From Martelella sp. NC20 (lineage in GTDB: Bacteria; Pseudomonadota; Alphaproteobacteria; Rhizobiales; Rhizobiaceae): a DNA stretch of 64,000 nucleotides. Under the pieces are notes generated by a model that was not told the origin of the DNA, searched no databases, and was given only the letters and a program-made list of their open reading frames with translations. This document shows, in pieces, positions 9,005-17,186 of this stretch. Numbering within the stretch: position 1 is the stretch's first letter; every line of letters starts with the position of its first letter. The stretch lies in contig NZ_CP054861.1 in assembly GCF_013459645.1 (NCBI RefSeq), positions 3,336,001-3,400,000 on the forward strand, in the 5' to 3' direction. The translations under genes and the position numbers were made by a program.

Positions 9005-9889
9005 TCATTCGGATGAGAAGCGTGCATGCGCGGCGACGATTGCGCGGGCCTGTTCGACCACCGGCAGATCGACCATTTTACCCTGGTAACTGATGGCGCC
9101 ACGCCCTTCCTTCATGCCTTGGTCGAAAGTGGCAATCAGATCACGGGCGGCTTTGACCTCTTCAGATGATGGAGCGAATTCGGCGTTCAGGATCGGGACC
9201 TGGTTGGGATGAATGGCAAAGGCCCCGGTGAAACCGAGTTCCCGGGCCTCCCTGATCAAGGCACGGTAACCTTCAAGGTCGGAATAGCCTGCGACTGAGC
9301 CAACAAAGCCAAGCGGCATGCAACCGGCTGCCCGCGCGGCAGCGACGGCTTGAACATTCGGCGCGAGAAGAGATTGGTGCGTGGGACGCATGCCCATCGA
9401 CACGGCCAGATCCTCGGCGCCGACGATCAGTCCTATGATGCGCTTGCTCGCGCGGGCGATTTTGTCCATCCGGAACAGCGCCTCGGCCGTCTCGATCATC
9501 ACGATCAGGCCGGTATGGCCGGCCGCCACCCCCTTTTCCCGCTCGACCTCGTCAAGAATCTCGCAGATGGAGCCGATATGGCCCGCATGCGGCACCTTTG
9601 GCAGCGTCAGGGCTCGCACGGAGGGACGCACCGAGGCTTGAATGTCGGCCACGGCCATCGGCCATGGCCGGTTGATCCGCACGACGATGTCGCATCCTTC
9701 GGACGACAGCCGGTCGGCTACGCTCGCCACGTGCTCACGAGCAAGCTGTTTCTGCTCGGGGGGAATCGCATCCTCCAGGTCAAGCTGGATGCAGTCGGCG
9801 CCGCGTGCGGCCGCGCCGCCGATGAAGCGCTCGTTGAGAACCGGCACAAAGAGGATGGAGCGCCAGTCGGGCAAATTGCGGTCAGTCAT
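9005..9889 (-). CDS. HpcH/HpaI-type aldolase / CitE-like CoA-ester lyase
   Basis: A 294-residue TIM-barrel lyase of the HpcH/HpaI/citrate lyase beta superfamily, which cleaves or forms C-C bonds in CoA esters such as malyl-CoA, methylmalyl-CoA or citramalyl-CoA with Mg2+. Motifs seen: LDLEDAIPP (about 37-45), VVRIN (about 69), the metal Glu in VMIETAEAL and the metal acid pair in VGAEDLAVSMG. The start at 9889 (MTDRNLP) is chosen because it opens with the conserved domain; upstream codons in the same frame belong to the overlapping CoA-transferase gene. It overlaps that gene's end by 8 bases, so the two are coupled. A CoA-transferase followed by such a lyase suggests activation and then cleavage of a hydroxy-dicarboxylic acid. 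Confidence 0.88.
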   Translation of the reverse strand: MTDRNLPDWRSILFVPVLNERFIGGAAARGADCIQLDLEDAIPPEQKQLAREHVASVADRLSSEGCDIVVRINRPWPMAVADIQASVRPSVRALTLPKVPHAGHIGSICEILDEVEREKGVAAGHTGLIVMIETAEALFRMDKIARASKRIIGLIVGAEDLAVSMGMRPTHQSLLAPNVQAVAAARAAGCMPLGFVGSVAGYSDLEGYRALIREARELGFTGAFAIHPNQVPILNAEFAPSSEEVKAARDLIATFDQGMKEGRGAISYQGKMVDLPVVEQARAIVAAHARFSSE

Positions 9890-11078
9890 GTCGGGATACT
9901 CCCTGTCGGGACCGGTACTGTTCCAGTTCAGTGCTGATTTCTTGATTATGCTCGCCCAGTTTCGGTGCTGGGCGACGGAAGCGACCCGGCGTTGCGGACA
10001 TGCGCGGCACGATATTGTGCATGGGGACGGATCCCATATCTGCGTCGGGGAGATCCACAAGGACCTCGCGCCCGCGTACATAAGGATGGTCGATAAGATC
10101 GCCCATCGAGCAGACCGGCCCCACAGTCACATCGGCAGCCTCGAACAGGGCGAGATTTTCCGCCTGTGTCCGTCGCGCGATAAATGCGCCGATGACGGCG
10201 TCGACCTCGTCCCGGTTGTCGACTCGCGCGTCATTGGTGGCGAAGCGCGGATCGTCCTTGAGCTCTGGCCGGCCGATGGTGTCGAAAATGCGCATCGCCA
10301 TCGATTGCATGGAGCCTGACAGTGCCACGTATTTGCCGTCCGAGCAGAGATAGACATTGCGCGGCGAGGTGTGGCTCGACTGGTTGCCGGCCCGCATGGT
10401 GGGTACGCCCGTCAGTTGGCACTGAGCCGCCTCCGAGGCTATGATCGAGAGAATGGGTTCGAACAACGACAGATCGATAACCTGGCCCTTGCCCTGGCAC
10501 ATTTCGACATTGCGCAGCGCGGTTAGCACCGCAGATACGCCATAGAGGCCGGCGATCATGTCGGCCATTGCCAGCGGGGGCAGTGTGGGGGGCTTGTCAG
10601 GGTGACCGTTGAGATAGGCCCAGCCGGACATGGCTTCCACCAGTGTGCCGAAACCCGGCTTGTCGGCATAGGGGCCAGTCTGACCCCAACCCGAGATGCG
10701 CAGGATAATCAGATCGGGATTGATTTCCCAGAGATCCTCCGGTCCGAGCTTCCATTTTTCCATCGTGCCCGGCACGAAGTTTTCAACGAGGACCTGTGCC
10801 GTGGCGACGAGGTCGATAAGGTCGTGGCGTCCGCTTTCGGTCTTGAGATCGCAAACGAAGCTGCGCTTGTTGCGCGAATAGACCTTCCAGTAGATTTCCT
10901 GGTCCTTGCAACGCCAGTTGCGAAGGTCGTCGCCTTTTCCCGGCCGCTCGATCTTGATGACGTCCGCGCCATAGTCGGCGAGCACGTGGGTGCTCATATT
11001 GCCTGCCACAAGGCGTGACATGTCGATCACGCGGACGCCATTCAGGGGGCCACGCGCATTAGGATCAAATGCGTACAT
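9882..11078 (-). CDS. CaiB/BaiF family III CoA-transferase
   Basis: A 398-residue family III CoA-transferase, moving CoA from a donor thioester such as succinyl-CoA to a carboxylic acid. Family features: the N-terminal LNGVRVIDMSRLVAGNMSTHVLAD-type opening (about 12-36), GADVIKIERPGKGDDLR, the SGWGQTGPYAD motif, and the catalytic Asp in ADMIAGLYG (about residue 170). The length is normal. It is followed with an 8-base overlap by the CitE-like lyase and preceded by a zinc alcohol dehydrogenase. In the cluster it would activate the acid produced by alcohol and aldehyde oxidation. Substrate unknown. Confidence 0.9.
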   Translation of the reverse strand: MYAFDPNARGPLNGVRVIDMSRLVAGNMSTHVLADYGADVIKIERPGKGDDLRNWRCKDQEIYWKVYSRNKRSFVCDLKTESGRHDLIDLVATAQVLVENFVPGTMEKWKLGPEDLWEINPDLIILRISGWGQTGPYADKPGFGTLVEAMSGWAYLNGHPDKPPTLPPLAMADMIAGLYGVSAVLTALRNVEMCQGKGQVIDLSLFEPILSIIASEAAQCQLTGVPTMRAGNQSSHTSPRNVYLCSDGKYVALSGSMQSMAMRIFDTIGRPELKDDPRFATNDARVDNRDEVDAVIGAFIARRTQAENLALFEAADVTVGPVCSMGDLIDHPYVRGREVLVDLPDADMGSVPMHNIVPRMSATPGRFRRPAPKLGEHNQEISTELEQYRSRQGVSRHD

Positions 11079-11089
11079 TGCTGTGCTTC

Positions 11090-12202
11090 TTATGTAAACT
11101 CGATGACGGGTTTGACTTCCTCATAGCGACGCATGCGGTCGAGGGCCGTGTTGACCTCGTCCAACCTGTATCGACCGGTCAGTATCTTATGGATCGGGAT
11201 CTGATCCTGATGCTGCGCGGCGAATTCCAGCGCCTGCCAGTAGCTGCGCGCATCGCCTGAAAACGAGCCGATGACGCGAATGTTGTTCTTGACGATGGTC
11301 GAGGGCTTGATCACCGTTTCCTTGTCGCCGAGCTGGCCGACCACGACATAGCGTCCGCCCTTGCGCACCAGTTCGAGGCCTTCGCCGAATGCCCCGGGAT
11401 GTCCGGTGAATTCCAGGACGATATCTGCGCCGCGTCCGCCAGTAAGGCTGCGCACCGTCTCCAGTCGCTCGGCATGGGTTGAGTTGTCGATCGACAGTGT
11501 ATTTTCCGCGCCGAGTTCCGCTGCCAGTTCGAGACGGGTCTGGGGAGAGCCGATCGCGGTGACGCTTCGCGCGCCGCGCGCCCTGGCGACGGCCGTGGCC
11601 AGCAGGCCGAGCGGGCCGACGCCCTGGATCAGCACGTGCTCATGCGCTTCGATTTCGCCCAGATTGTTCATCGCGTTCATGACGGAACGGAACGCGCAGG
11701 AGCAAAGACTGGCGAGATCGTCGGGCACAGCGTCGGGAACCTTGATGCGCCCGGACTGCGGCAGCACATATCCGTATTCCGAGAACCCTCCCAGAAGATA
11801 GGGATAGCGCGCCATGGTCTCGTACATATAGGCGCGGCGGTTTTCGCAAAGAGTCGGCTGCTTGGCGACCGTGCAGTAGTAGCAGGAGCCGCAGGACGTG
11901 TGCGTCCACAAAATGCGATCGCCGATCTTCAGGTCATGGCCGACGCTGTCCCTGGAGGCATTTTCGCCCATGGCTACGATCCTTCCGGTCATTTCATGTC
12001 CGATGATCACAGGCAGGTCGACCTTGAGCGCCAAGCCGCCGCCAGAGAGATGCACATCCGTGCCGCATACCGAGCAGGCTGTAGTCTTGACCAGAAGCGC
12101 GCCGGGCTCGAGTTTTTCGGGAACCGGCACATCCTCGATCTGCAGAGGTTTGCCAAAGTAGCGGAGCACCGCCGCTCTGGAAGTCTTGGGAATGAATGTC
12201 AT
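11090..12202 (-). CDS. Zinc-dependent alcohol dehydrogenase, MDR superfamily
   Basis: A 370-residue medium-chain dehydrogenase oxidising an alcohol (or polyol) to an aldehyde or ketone with NAD(P). Catalytic zinc ligands are Cys about 46 (SVCGTDVHL) and the GHE motif about 68-70; the structural zinc site is the Cys cluster at about 104, 107, 110 and 119 (CGSCYYC...LC). The nucleotide-binding GVGPLGLLA motif is near residue 200. It lies between the TRAP permease and the CoA-transferase, 11 bases before the latter, in one operon. Together with the aldehyde dehydrogenase at 15066-16505 it could turn a diol or hydroxy compound into an acid. Confidence 0.9.
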   Translation of the reverse strand: MTFIPKTSRAAVLRYFGKPLQIEDVPVPEKLEPGALLVKTTACSVCGTDVHLSGGGLALKVDLPVIIGHEMTGRIVAMGENASRDSVGHDLKIGDRILWTHTSCGSCYYCTVAKQPTLCENRRAYMYETMARYPYLLGGFSEYGYVLPQSGRIKVPDAVPDDLASLCSCAFRSVMNAMNNLGEIEAHEHVLIQGVGPLGLLATAVARARGARSVTAIGSPQTRLELAAELGAENTLSIDNSTHAERLETVRSLTGGRGADIVLEFTGHPGAFGEGLELVRKGGRYVVVGQLGDKETVIKPSTIVKNNIRVIGSFSGDARSYWQALEFAAQHQDQIPIHKILTGRYRLDEVNTALDRMRRYEEVKPVIEFT

Positions 12203-12217
12203 TAACAGCTGCCCTTT

Positions 12218-13492
12218 CTAAAAAATGCGATACCAGAGCGAAAACGCAGGCACGTAGGTGATAAGCGCAAGCGCAAACACCGCTGCGCCGAGAAACCAGC
12301 CGAAATGCCGCAGCATTTCAAGCAGATGGACATTGTTGGCGCGGGCCGCGACGTAAAGGTTCGCTGCAAGCGGAGGCGTCAGCAGACCGATCTCGATATT
12401 GGTGACCACGACAATGGCGAAATGCACCGGATCGATGCCGAAAGCGACCGCCGACGGCGCCAGCAAGGGTCCCATGAGCAGCACCGCCGCGTTGGTCTCC
12501 ATGAACATGCCGACCACGAACAGCAGCAGGTTTACTGCAAGCAGGAAAAGCAGCGGATCGGAAAACAGACCCGACATGTAGACAGCAAGTTCCTGAGGAA
12601 CCTGATTGATGACCAGGGCTCGATTCAGAATGCCCGTCATGGCTATGATCAACAAGATCGCGGCGGACGGCAGAACGGCGACATAGAATGTCTCGACCAG
12701 GCCGGATGGTTTGAGGCTCTTTTGCAGCAACACCACTATGATGCCGTAAAGACAGGCGGCTGCCGCGGCTTCGGTGGGCGTAAAAAAGCCGCCATAGATA
12801 CCCCCGAGAACCAGGACAGGCATGAACAGGGCCGCAACAGCGCGGCCGCGCGAATTGCCCGCCATACGGGCGATGCCCTGATCGTCGTCACGGCTTTCGA
12901 CGCCGTCCTTCAGCAGTCTGCGCGACCGGAACCAGTGCACCACAGCCAATGACAGTCCCATCACGATCCCCGGCACGATCGTGGCCAGGAAGAGCTGGGT
13001 GATCGACACGCCGACCGTGGAGCCATAGATGATCAACGGGATCGACGGTGGAATGAGTACGCCAAGCAGGCCCGCCGCCGCGTTAAGCGCGGCGACGTAG
13101 CCGCGCGGATAGCCCCTGGCCACCATTTCCGGGCCCAGAGTGGCGCCGATGGCGGCGACGGTAGCGACCGACGAGCCGGTAATGGCGCCCAGAAAGGCGC
13201 TCGCCACGATCATCACATAGCCGAAGGCAGCGCGAATGCGCCCAATCGCGCGGTCCGCAAGGGCTGCAAGCGACGTTGCCAGCCCGCCGCGGTTCATGAT
13301 TTCGCCGACGAGAATGAAAAGCGGGATCGCCAGCAGCGCGAAGCCGGAGATGCCGTCATAGGGAATGCTGGCGACGGAATCGAGCCAGATGTTGAGTTGA
13401 TCTGCGTTCAGAAACACGCTCAGCGCAAAAGCTGCGGCGATCGGTGTGCCAACGACGAGCAGAAACAGCAGCAGGACTAAGGTGACCGTCAT
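12218..13492 (-). CDS. dctM: TRAP transporter large permease, DctM
   Basis: A 424-residue inner-membrane protein of the DctM/SiaM family, the sodium-coupled translocation subunit of TRAP importers. It is almost entirely hydrophobic with about 12 membrane segments, and includes LFILVGEIMNRGG, SSVATVAAIG, the LLGVLIPPSIPLIIYG signature and LLTPPLAANLYV near the C-terminus. The ATG at 13492 overlaps the dctQ stop by 4 bases (ATGA); a longer frame to 13600 is just dctQ sequence in another frame. It works with the DctQ and DctP encoded immediately upstream in transcription order. Confidence 0.93.
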   Translation of the reverse strand: MTVTLVLLLFLLVVGTPIAAAFALSVFLNADQLNIWLDSVASIPYDGISGFALLAIPLFILVGEIMNRGGLATSLAALADRAIGRIRAAFGYVMIVASAFLGAITGSSVATVAAIGATLGPEMVARGYPRGYVAALNAAAGLLGVLIPPSIPLIIYGSTVGVSITQLFLATIVPGIVMGLSLAVVHWFRSRRLLKDGVESRDDDQGIARMAGNSRGRAVAALFMPVLVLGGIYGGFFTPTEAAAAACLYGIIVVLLQKSLKPSGLVETFYVAVLPSAAILLIIAMTGILNRALVINQVPQELAVYMSGLFSDPLLFLLAVNLLLFVVGMFMETNAAVLLMGPLLAPSAVAFGIDPVHFAIVVVTNIEIGLLTPPLAANLYVAARANNVHLLEMLRHFGWFLGAAVFALALITYVPAFSLWYRIF

Positions 13493-14031
13493 GAGACGGC
13501 CCCGGTACGCGGCAGGCCAAGCGTCAGCCGGACAACGTCCAGCGTCGCGTGAACCGTCATCAGTGCAGAGCCGAGAACGATGCAGCCCACCGGGATCCAA
13601 ACCGGCGTGCCCATGTCAATCAGGCGTTCGCCGGACGACCATACATACTGTAAAAATGAAAAGGCTAGCCAGCCGTAGAGGCCGGCAAAGACCGCCATGG
13701 CCATGCTTGCAAGAACGCGCACGAAACGCTTGATGGCGGGCGACCCGAATGCATCGACTGCATCAATGGTGATATGCCGGTGCATATAGGTGCAAAAGGC
13801 GCCGCCGATGAAGGTCAGTGGCGCCATCGCGACGATCGCCAGTTCGCCTGTTGCGGGCAGGGGCAGGTTACCTGCCCGCGCGACAACGGTCACCACAATG
13901 CCGAGAAGGATGACGAGCATCGAAAGGGCCGAAATACCCTTTTCGAACGCGCCCAGCCGTCCCTCGACACCGTCTAGTAGACGGAGCAGCCCCGAATTCG
14001 GGGCTGCATTTTGTGCCTGATCAGTTGCCAT
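13489..14031 (-). CDS. dctQ: TRAP transporter small permease, DctQ
   Basis: A 180-residue protein with four predicted membrane segments, the small permease of the TRAP complex. Hydrophobic stretches include LVILLGIVVTVVAR and PLTFIGGAFCTYMHRHITID, which is a typical DctQ feature. I take the ATG at 14031 (MATDQ), which overlaps the dctP stop by 11 bases; a further in-frame start at 14088 would lie deep in dctP. Its first codons span a perfect 22-base palindrome (13986-14007), see the separate entry. The gene overlaps dctM by 4 bases. Confidence 0.88.
   Translation of the reverse strand: MATDQAQNAAPNSGLLRLLDGVEGRLGAFEKGISALSMLVILLGIVVTVVARAGNLPLPATGELAIVAMAPLTFIGGAFCTYMHRHITIDAVDAFGSPAIKRFVRVLASMAMAVFAGLYGWLAFSFLQYVWSSGERLIDMGTPVWIPVGCIVLGSALMTVHATLDVVRLTLGLPRTGAVS
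13986..14007 (-). promoter_or_regulatory. Perfect 22-base palindrome just after dctP, inside dctQ
   Basis: The half-site GCAGCCCCGAA is followed directly by its exact reverse complement, forming a strong GC-rich hairpin beginning 14 bases after the dctP stop codon in the transcript and inside the first codons of dctQ. No T-run follows, so it does not look like a simple terminator. Such stem-loops between a binding-protein gene and its permease genes often protect the upstream mRNA from 3' exonucleases and raise binding-protein yield; that role here is inference. Confidence 0.6.
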
Positions 14032-15031
14032 CGGCTCCGACCTCGGCGCGCAGGGCGGCGATGCGGTCGGCGCCATAGACGTCTTCAAGCTGTTGCCACA
14101 GCGAACGGCCGATCTCGACGAATTCCTGCATGGCCTCGGGTGACAGTTCGGTCACCTCGACGCCGCCGTCCTCGATGCCCTGAATGAACTCGGCCTGAGC
14201 GGCACGATTGGCGGCGATCTGGTCCGTGGCGGCGCTGTGGGCGCATTCGGTCACGATGTTCTGCTGATCTGGCGAAAGGCGTCCCCAGACCGGCTCGCTG
14301 ACAGTGATAGTGCCCATTGCATAGACGTGGTTGAGCCGCGTCATATATTTCTGGGCCTCGAAGAGCCGGGAATTGTAGGTGATGCTGGCGCCGTTATCTT
14401 GACCATCCACCGTGCCCTGCTGAAGGGCGACGAACAGTTCGGGGAAGGGCAGGGTCACGGCCTGCGCGCCGGTCGCTTCGAAGAATCCGCGGATTGCGGC
14501 AGAGCCGGGCACACGCAGGCGCAGGCCTTCCATGTCGGCGACGCTCTCGACCGGATGCTTTGAATTGGTCACGGCGCGGAATTCCAGCTCGAAGAAATCG
14601 AGCGCCTTCATGCCATGCTTGGCCAGTGTGTCGCGAATCGTAGTCTGCAGGATGCCGTCGGGATTGTAGAAAACGGCATCGGCTTCTTCGTTGTTGCTCA
14701 CGATATAGGGCAGGTAGTGAATATCGAGAAGCGGATCGAGACCGGTCAGGGAGCCGGGATTGAGAAAGGCGAAGTCAATGCCGCCGCGCGACAGGTCGCG
14801 GGCGATCGCTTCGTCGCCGCCCAACTGGCTGTCGGGAAACACGGTGATGGAGATCGCGTCATTCGTCCCGTCGGCCACGCATTGCGCGAAGGCCCTGCTG
14901 GCCTGATCCACTGGACTATTGGTCGCGAAGACATGACCAAGGCGGGCGCGCATGTCCTGCGCCATGGTTGGCTGGGCAGCCATCAATGTGCCCAGCACGA
15001 TAAGCGAAGCCGTTGTCGATAGTACTCTCAT
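14021..15031 (-). CDS. dctP: TRAP transporter solute-binding protein, DctP
   Basis: A 336-residue periplasmic receptor of the DctP family. The N-terminus has a classic Sec signal peptide with cleavage about residue 25 (TLMAAQPTMAQ). Family features: RLGHVFATNSPVDQA at the mature start, the FPDSQLGGDEAIARDLSRGG segment, the ligand-carboxylate Arg region LRLRVPGSAAIRGFFEATGA, and VDGQDNG. The ATG at 15031 has GGAGGAGAAAC right before it. Upstream in-frame codons encode no signal peptide and are rejected. It is separated by about 34 bases from the aldehyde dehydrogenase gene and likely binds the carboxylic acid or related substrate of this operon. Confidence 0.93.
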   Translation of the reverse strand: MRVLSTTASLIVLGTLMAAQPTMAQDMRARLGHVFATNSPVDQASRAFAQCVADGTNDAISITVFPDSQLGGDEAIARDLSRGGIDFAFLNPGSLTGLDPLLDIHYLPYIVSNNEEADAVFYNPDGILQTTIRDTLAKHGMKALDFFELEFRAVTNSKHPVESVADMEGLRLRVPGSAAIRGFFEATGAQAVTLPFPELFVALQQGTVDGQDNGASITYNSRLFEAQKYMTRLNHVYAMGTITVSEPVWGRLSPDQQNIVTECAHSAATDQIAANRAAQAEFIQGIEDGGVEVTELSPEAMQEFVEIGRSLWQQLEDVYGADRIAALRAEVGADGN

Positions 15032-15065
15032 GTTTCTCCTCCCAGAGATGCGGTTTGATGTGAAA

Positions 15066-16505
15066 TCAGCCGTGATTGAAGACCACGGTCTTGGCGACTG
15101 TGAATTCACGCAGGGCCTCAAAGCCCTTTTCGCGACCATGGCCGCTTTTCTTGAAGCCTCCAAAAGGCAGCTCGATGCCGCCGCCGGCGCCGTAGCCGTT
15201 GATGTAGACCTGGCCTGCGCGGATGGCCTTGGCCATACGCATCTGTCGCGCGCCGGAATCGGTCCAGACACCCGCGATCAGACCGAAATCAGTGCCGTTG
15301 GCCAATCGGATGGCGTCGGCTTCGTCATCGAAGGGTATGGCTGCCAGCACCGGCCCGAACACTTCCTCGCGCGCCAGCTCATGGTCGCGCGGCACCAGCC
15401 GGAAGAGTGTCGGCGGCACGAAATATCCGCCATCGCTGGCCCCGGCATGCACCTCGCCTTGCGCGGCTATCTCGATATTGTCGGCCCTCGCGCGTTCCAG
15501 AAAACCGAGAACGCGCTCCTGCTGGACTTTCGAAATCACGGGGCCACAGTCGAGGTCCATCTGGTGCGGGCCGGCGCGCAGATTCTTGAAACGGCGCGAT
15601 AGCTGCGTCATGAATTGGTCGTAGATCGACCGCTCAATGAGGACGCGGCTGCCAGCCGAGCAGGTCTGCCCCGTGTTCTGGACCAGTGCAGCCACGATCG
15701 TTTCAATGGCTTTGCCGTGATCGGCGTCGGCAAACACGATCTGGGGGGATTTTCCGCCCAGTTCGAGTACGCAGGGGACGTGGTTTTCCGCGGCGGCTTT
15801 CTGGATCAGAACGCCGACTTCGGGTGAACCGGTAAAGGAAATCAAGTCGATATCGGGGTGGCTGCTCAAGGCGGCGCCGGCCTCTTCGCCAAGCCCCGGC
15901 ACCAGATTGATGGCGCCGTCGGGAAAGCCCACTTCGGCGGCCAGTTCCGTCAGGCGGATACAGGAGAGGCAGGCCTCCTCGGCCGGCTTGAGCACGGCGG
16001 CATTGCCGGCGGCCAGCGCCGGTCCCAGCGTTCGGCCGAACATCTGCGCCGGGTAGTTCCAGGGAATGATATGGCCGGTCACGCCGCGCGGTTCCCGCAG
16101 GATCATCACCTGATAGCCATTGAGGAAGGGGATGGTTTCCCCGTGCAGCTTGTCCGCCGCGCCGCCATAGAACTCGAAATAGCGGGCGACCGCCTTGATA
16201 TCGTTGCGCGCCAGCTTCAGGGCCTTTCCGGTATCCAAGGCCTCAAGCGCTGTCAGTTCATCTTCGTGCTCGAGGATTTTCTGGCCGAGTCTGCTGAGCA
16301 GGCGACCGCGGTCAACTGCCGCCATCTGGCCCCATGGCCCCTCGAACGCCCGTCGCGCGGCCTTGACCGCCATGTCGATGTCGGCCGCCGCGCCGCGGGC
16401 GATGGTACCGATCTTTTCGCCGGTCGAGGGCGCGACCATATCCAGTATTTCGCCACTGGTCGGGCTCGCCCAGTGGCCGTCAATGAATACCCTTGTGCTG
16501 TTCAT
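15066..16505 (-). CDS. NAD(P)-dependent aldehyde dehydrogenase
   Basis: A 479-residue aldehyde dehydrogenase oxidising an aldehyde to an acid. Visible motifs: the cofactor-binding IIPWNYPAQMF region (about 147), the catalytic Glu in LELGGKSPQIVF (about 255) and the catalytic Cys in NTGQTCSAGSRVL (about 289). The start at 16505 is supported by GAGGAGACGATT before ATG. It is the first gene of the minus-strand operon that continues with TRAP dctPQM, alcohol dehydrogenase, CoA-transferase and lyase. Its ribosome-binding site lies in a perfect 9-bp hairpin (16511-16544), so translation may be controlled at the RNA level. Confidence 0.92.
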   Translation of the reverse strand: MNSTRVFIDGHWASPTSGEILDMVAPSTGEKIGTIARGAAADIDMAVKAARRAFEGPWGQMAAVDRGRLLSRLGQKILEHEDELTALEALDTGKALKLARNDIKAVARYFEFYGGAADKLHGETIPFLNGYQVMILREPRGVTGHIIPWNYPAQMFGRTLGPALAAGNAAVLKPAEEACLSCIRLTELAAEVGFPDGAINLVPGLGEEAGAALSSHPDIDLISFTGSPEVGVLIQKAAAENHVPCVLELGGKSPQIVFADADHGKAIETIVAALVQNTGQTCSAGSRVLIERSIYDQFMTQLSRRFKNLRAGPHQMDLDCGPVISKVQQERVLGFLERARADNIEIAAQGEVHAGASDGGYFVPPTLFRLVPRDHELAREEVFGPVLAAIPFDDEADAIRLANGTDFGLIAGVWTDSGARQMRMAKAIRAGQVYINGYGAGGGIELPFGGFKKSGHGREKGFEALREFTVAKTVVFNHG

Positions 16506-16985
16506 AATCGTCTCCTCGCGCTTCGACGCCAAACTGCGAGGAGACAGTGATATAGGCAAGCTTTTGTTTTTATGATCACATATAGCCTCTGCCTATAGGT
16601 CCGTGACCTCCTATAAACTCGGCCATTTGCAGGTCGGGATGCCAGCGTGTGTTTAGGCTTGGAACAAGGCCCGTTAGAGGATGCCTGCCTTCAGCCTTCC
16701 TAACCGGCGAATTAACGCCGATCTCAGCGGCAACTCAATGTGTCTTTGGAACTTATGCCTAAGGTTCCCAAATCTACAGTTTGCCCGTTGAGGAAATGGA
16801 AGCGCGAAAGGCATGAACGAAACTCGAACAGGCTGTACGAATTTTGTACGAGAAGCGTGACAGGTTCCGCTCTCGTTCTTGCTTTATTCTGCAAACTTCT
16901 GCATGTCGTCTGTTTTTGTGGAGAGGTCAAGATTTCGAAAAAATGTCTTGATCTCAATGGCGTTTGACCATACACGAGCCTCATT
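16506..16985. promoter_or_regulatory. Operon promoter region between aldehyde dehydrogenase and tRNA-Ser
   Basis: About 480 bases without a credible gene; the short frames here have no ribosome-binding site or recognisable product. The part next to the aldehyde dehydrogenase holds the SD hairpin (16511-16544) and an inverted repeat, TATAGGCA at 16551-16558 and TGCCTATA at 16590-16597, with an additional half-site TATAGCC at 16581. This is a plausible binding region for the cluster's LysR regulator. The part nearer tRNA-Ser is less GC-rich, and TTGATC...TACACG (about 16953-16980) could serve as the tRNA promoter. Confidence 0.5.
16511..16544 (-). promoter_or_regulatory. Hairpin masking the aldehyde dehydrogenase ribosome-binding site
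   Basis: On the minus-strand transcript, TCTCCTCGC (16544-16536) pairs perfectly over 9 bases with GCGAGGAGA (16519-16511), with a 16-base loop. The second arm contains the GAGGAG Shine-Dalgarno sequence, which ends 5 bases before the ATG at 16505. The structure would block initiation unless opened. It is seen directly in the sequence; the regulatory role is inference. The sequence does not resemble a known riboswitch I can name. Confidence 0.6.
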
Positions 16986-17075
16986 GGAGAGGTGGCCGAG
17001 TGGTCGAAGGCGCTCCCCTGCTAAGGGAGTATACCAGTGATGGTATCGAGGGTTCGAATCCCTTCCTCTCCGCCA
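16986..17075 (+). tRNA. tRNA-Ser (GCU anticodon)
   Basis: A 90-base type II tRNA with a long variable arm. The acceptor GGAGAGG pairs with CCTCTCC, the anticodon loop CTGCTAA gives anticodon GCT, the T arm has GGTTCGAATCC, and discriminator G plus an encoded CCA end the gene. It reads codons AGC/AGU. The last ten bases are repeated immediately downstream, marking a possible attachment site. Confidence 0.97.
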
Positions 17076-17115
17076 GGCATCACCTTTATGCTCTCCGCCA
17101 GGCATCACCTTTATG
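17066..17115 (+). repeat. 25-bp tandem duplication of the tRNA-Ser 3' end
   Basis: Bases 17066-17090 start with the tRNA's last ten bases (CTCTCCGCCA) and end in CACCTTTATG; bases 17091-17115 repeat them exactly. Duplication of a tRNA 3' end is the usual scar of site-specific integration, with the tRNA kept intact. Here the copies are adjacent, as after excision of an element or a strand-slippage event, and prophage-like genes start just downstream. Confidence 0.75.
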
Positions 17116-17186
17116 TGTATGGTTTTATTGAATTTATTTCGATTTTGATTTTTCGATCCTAATTTTGATCCTAACGGCAAAACGCC

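Noticed and set aside
16511..16544. A known riboswitch class at the operon leader
   Set aside because: Only a simple hairpin is visible; no conserved aptamer core.
16724..16984. An 86-codon minus-strand frame before tRNA-Ser
   Set aside because: No ribosome-binding site, Cys/Ser/Phe-rich random-looking composition, no domain.
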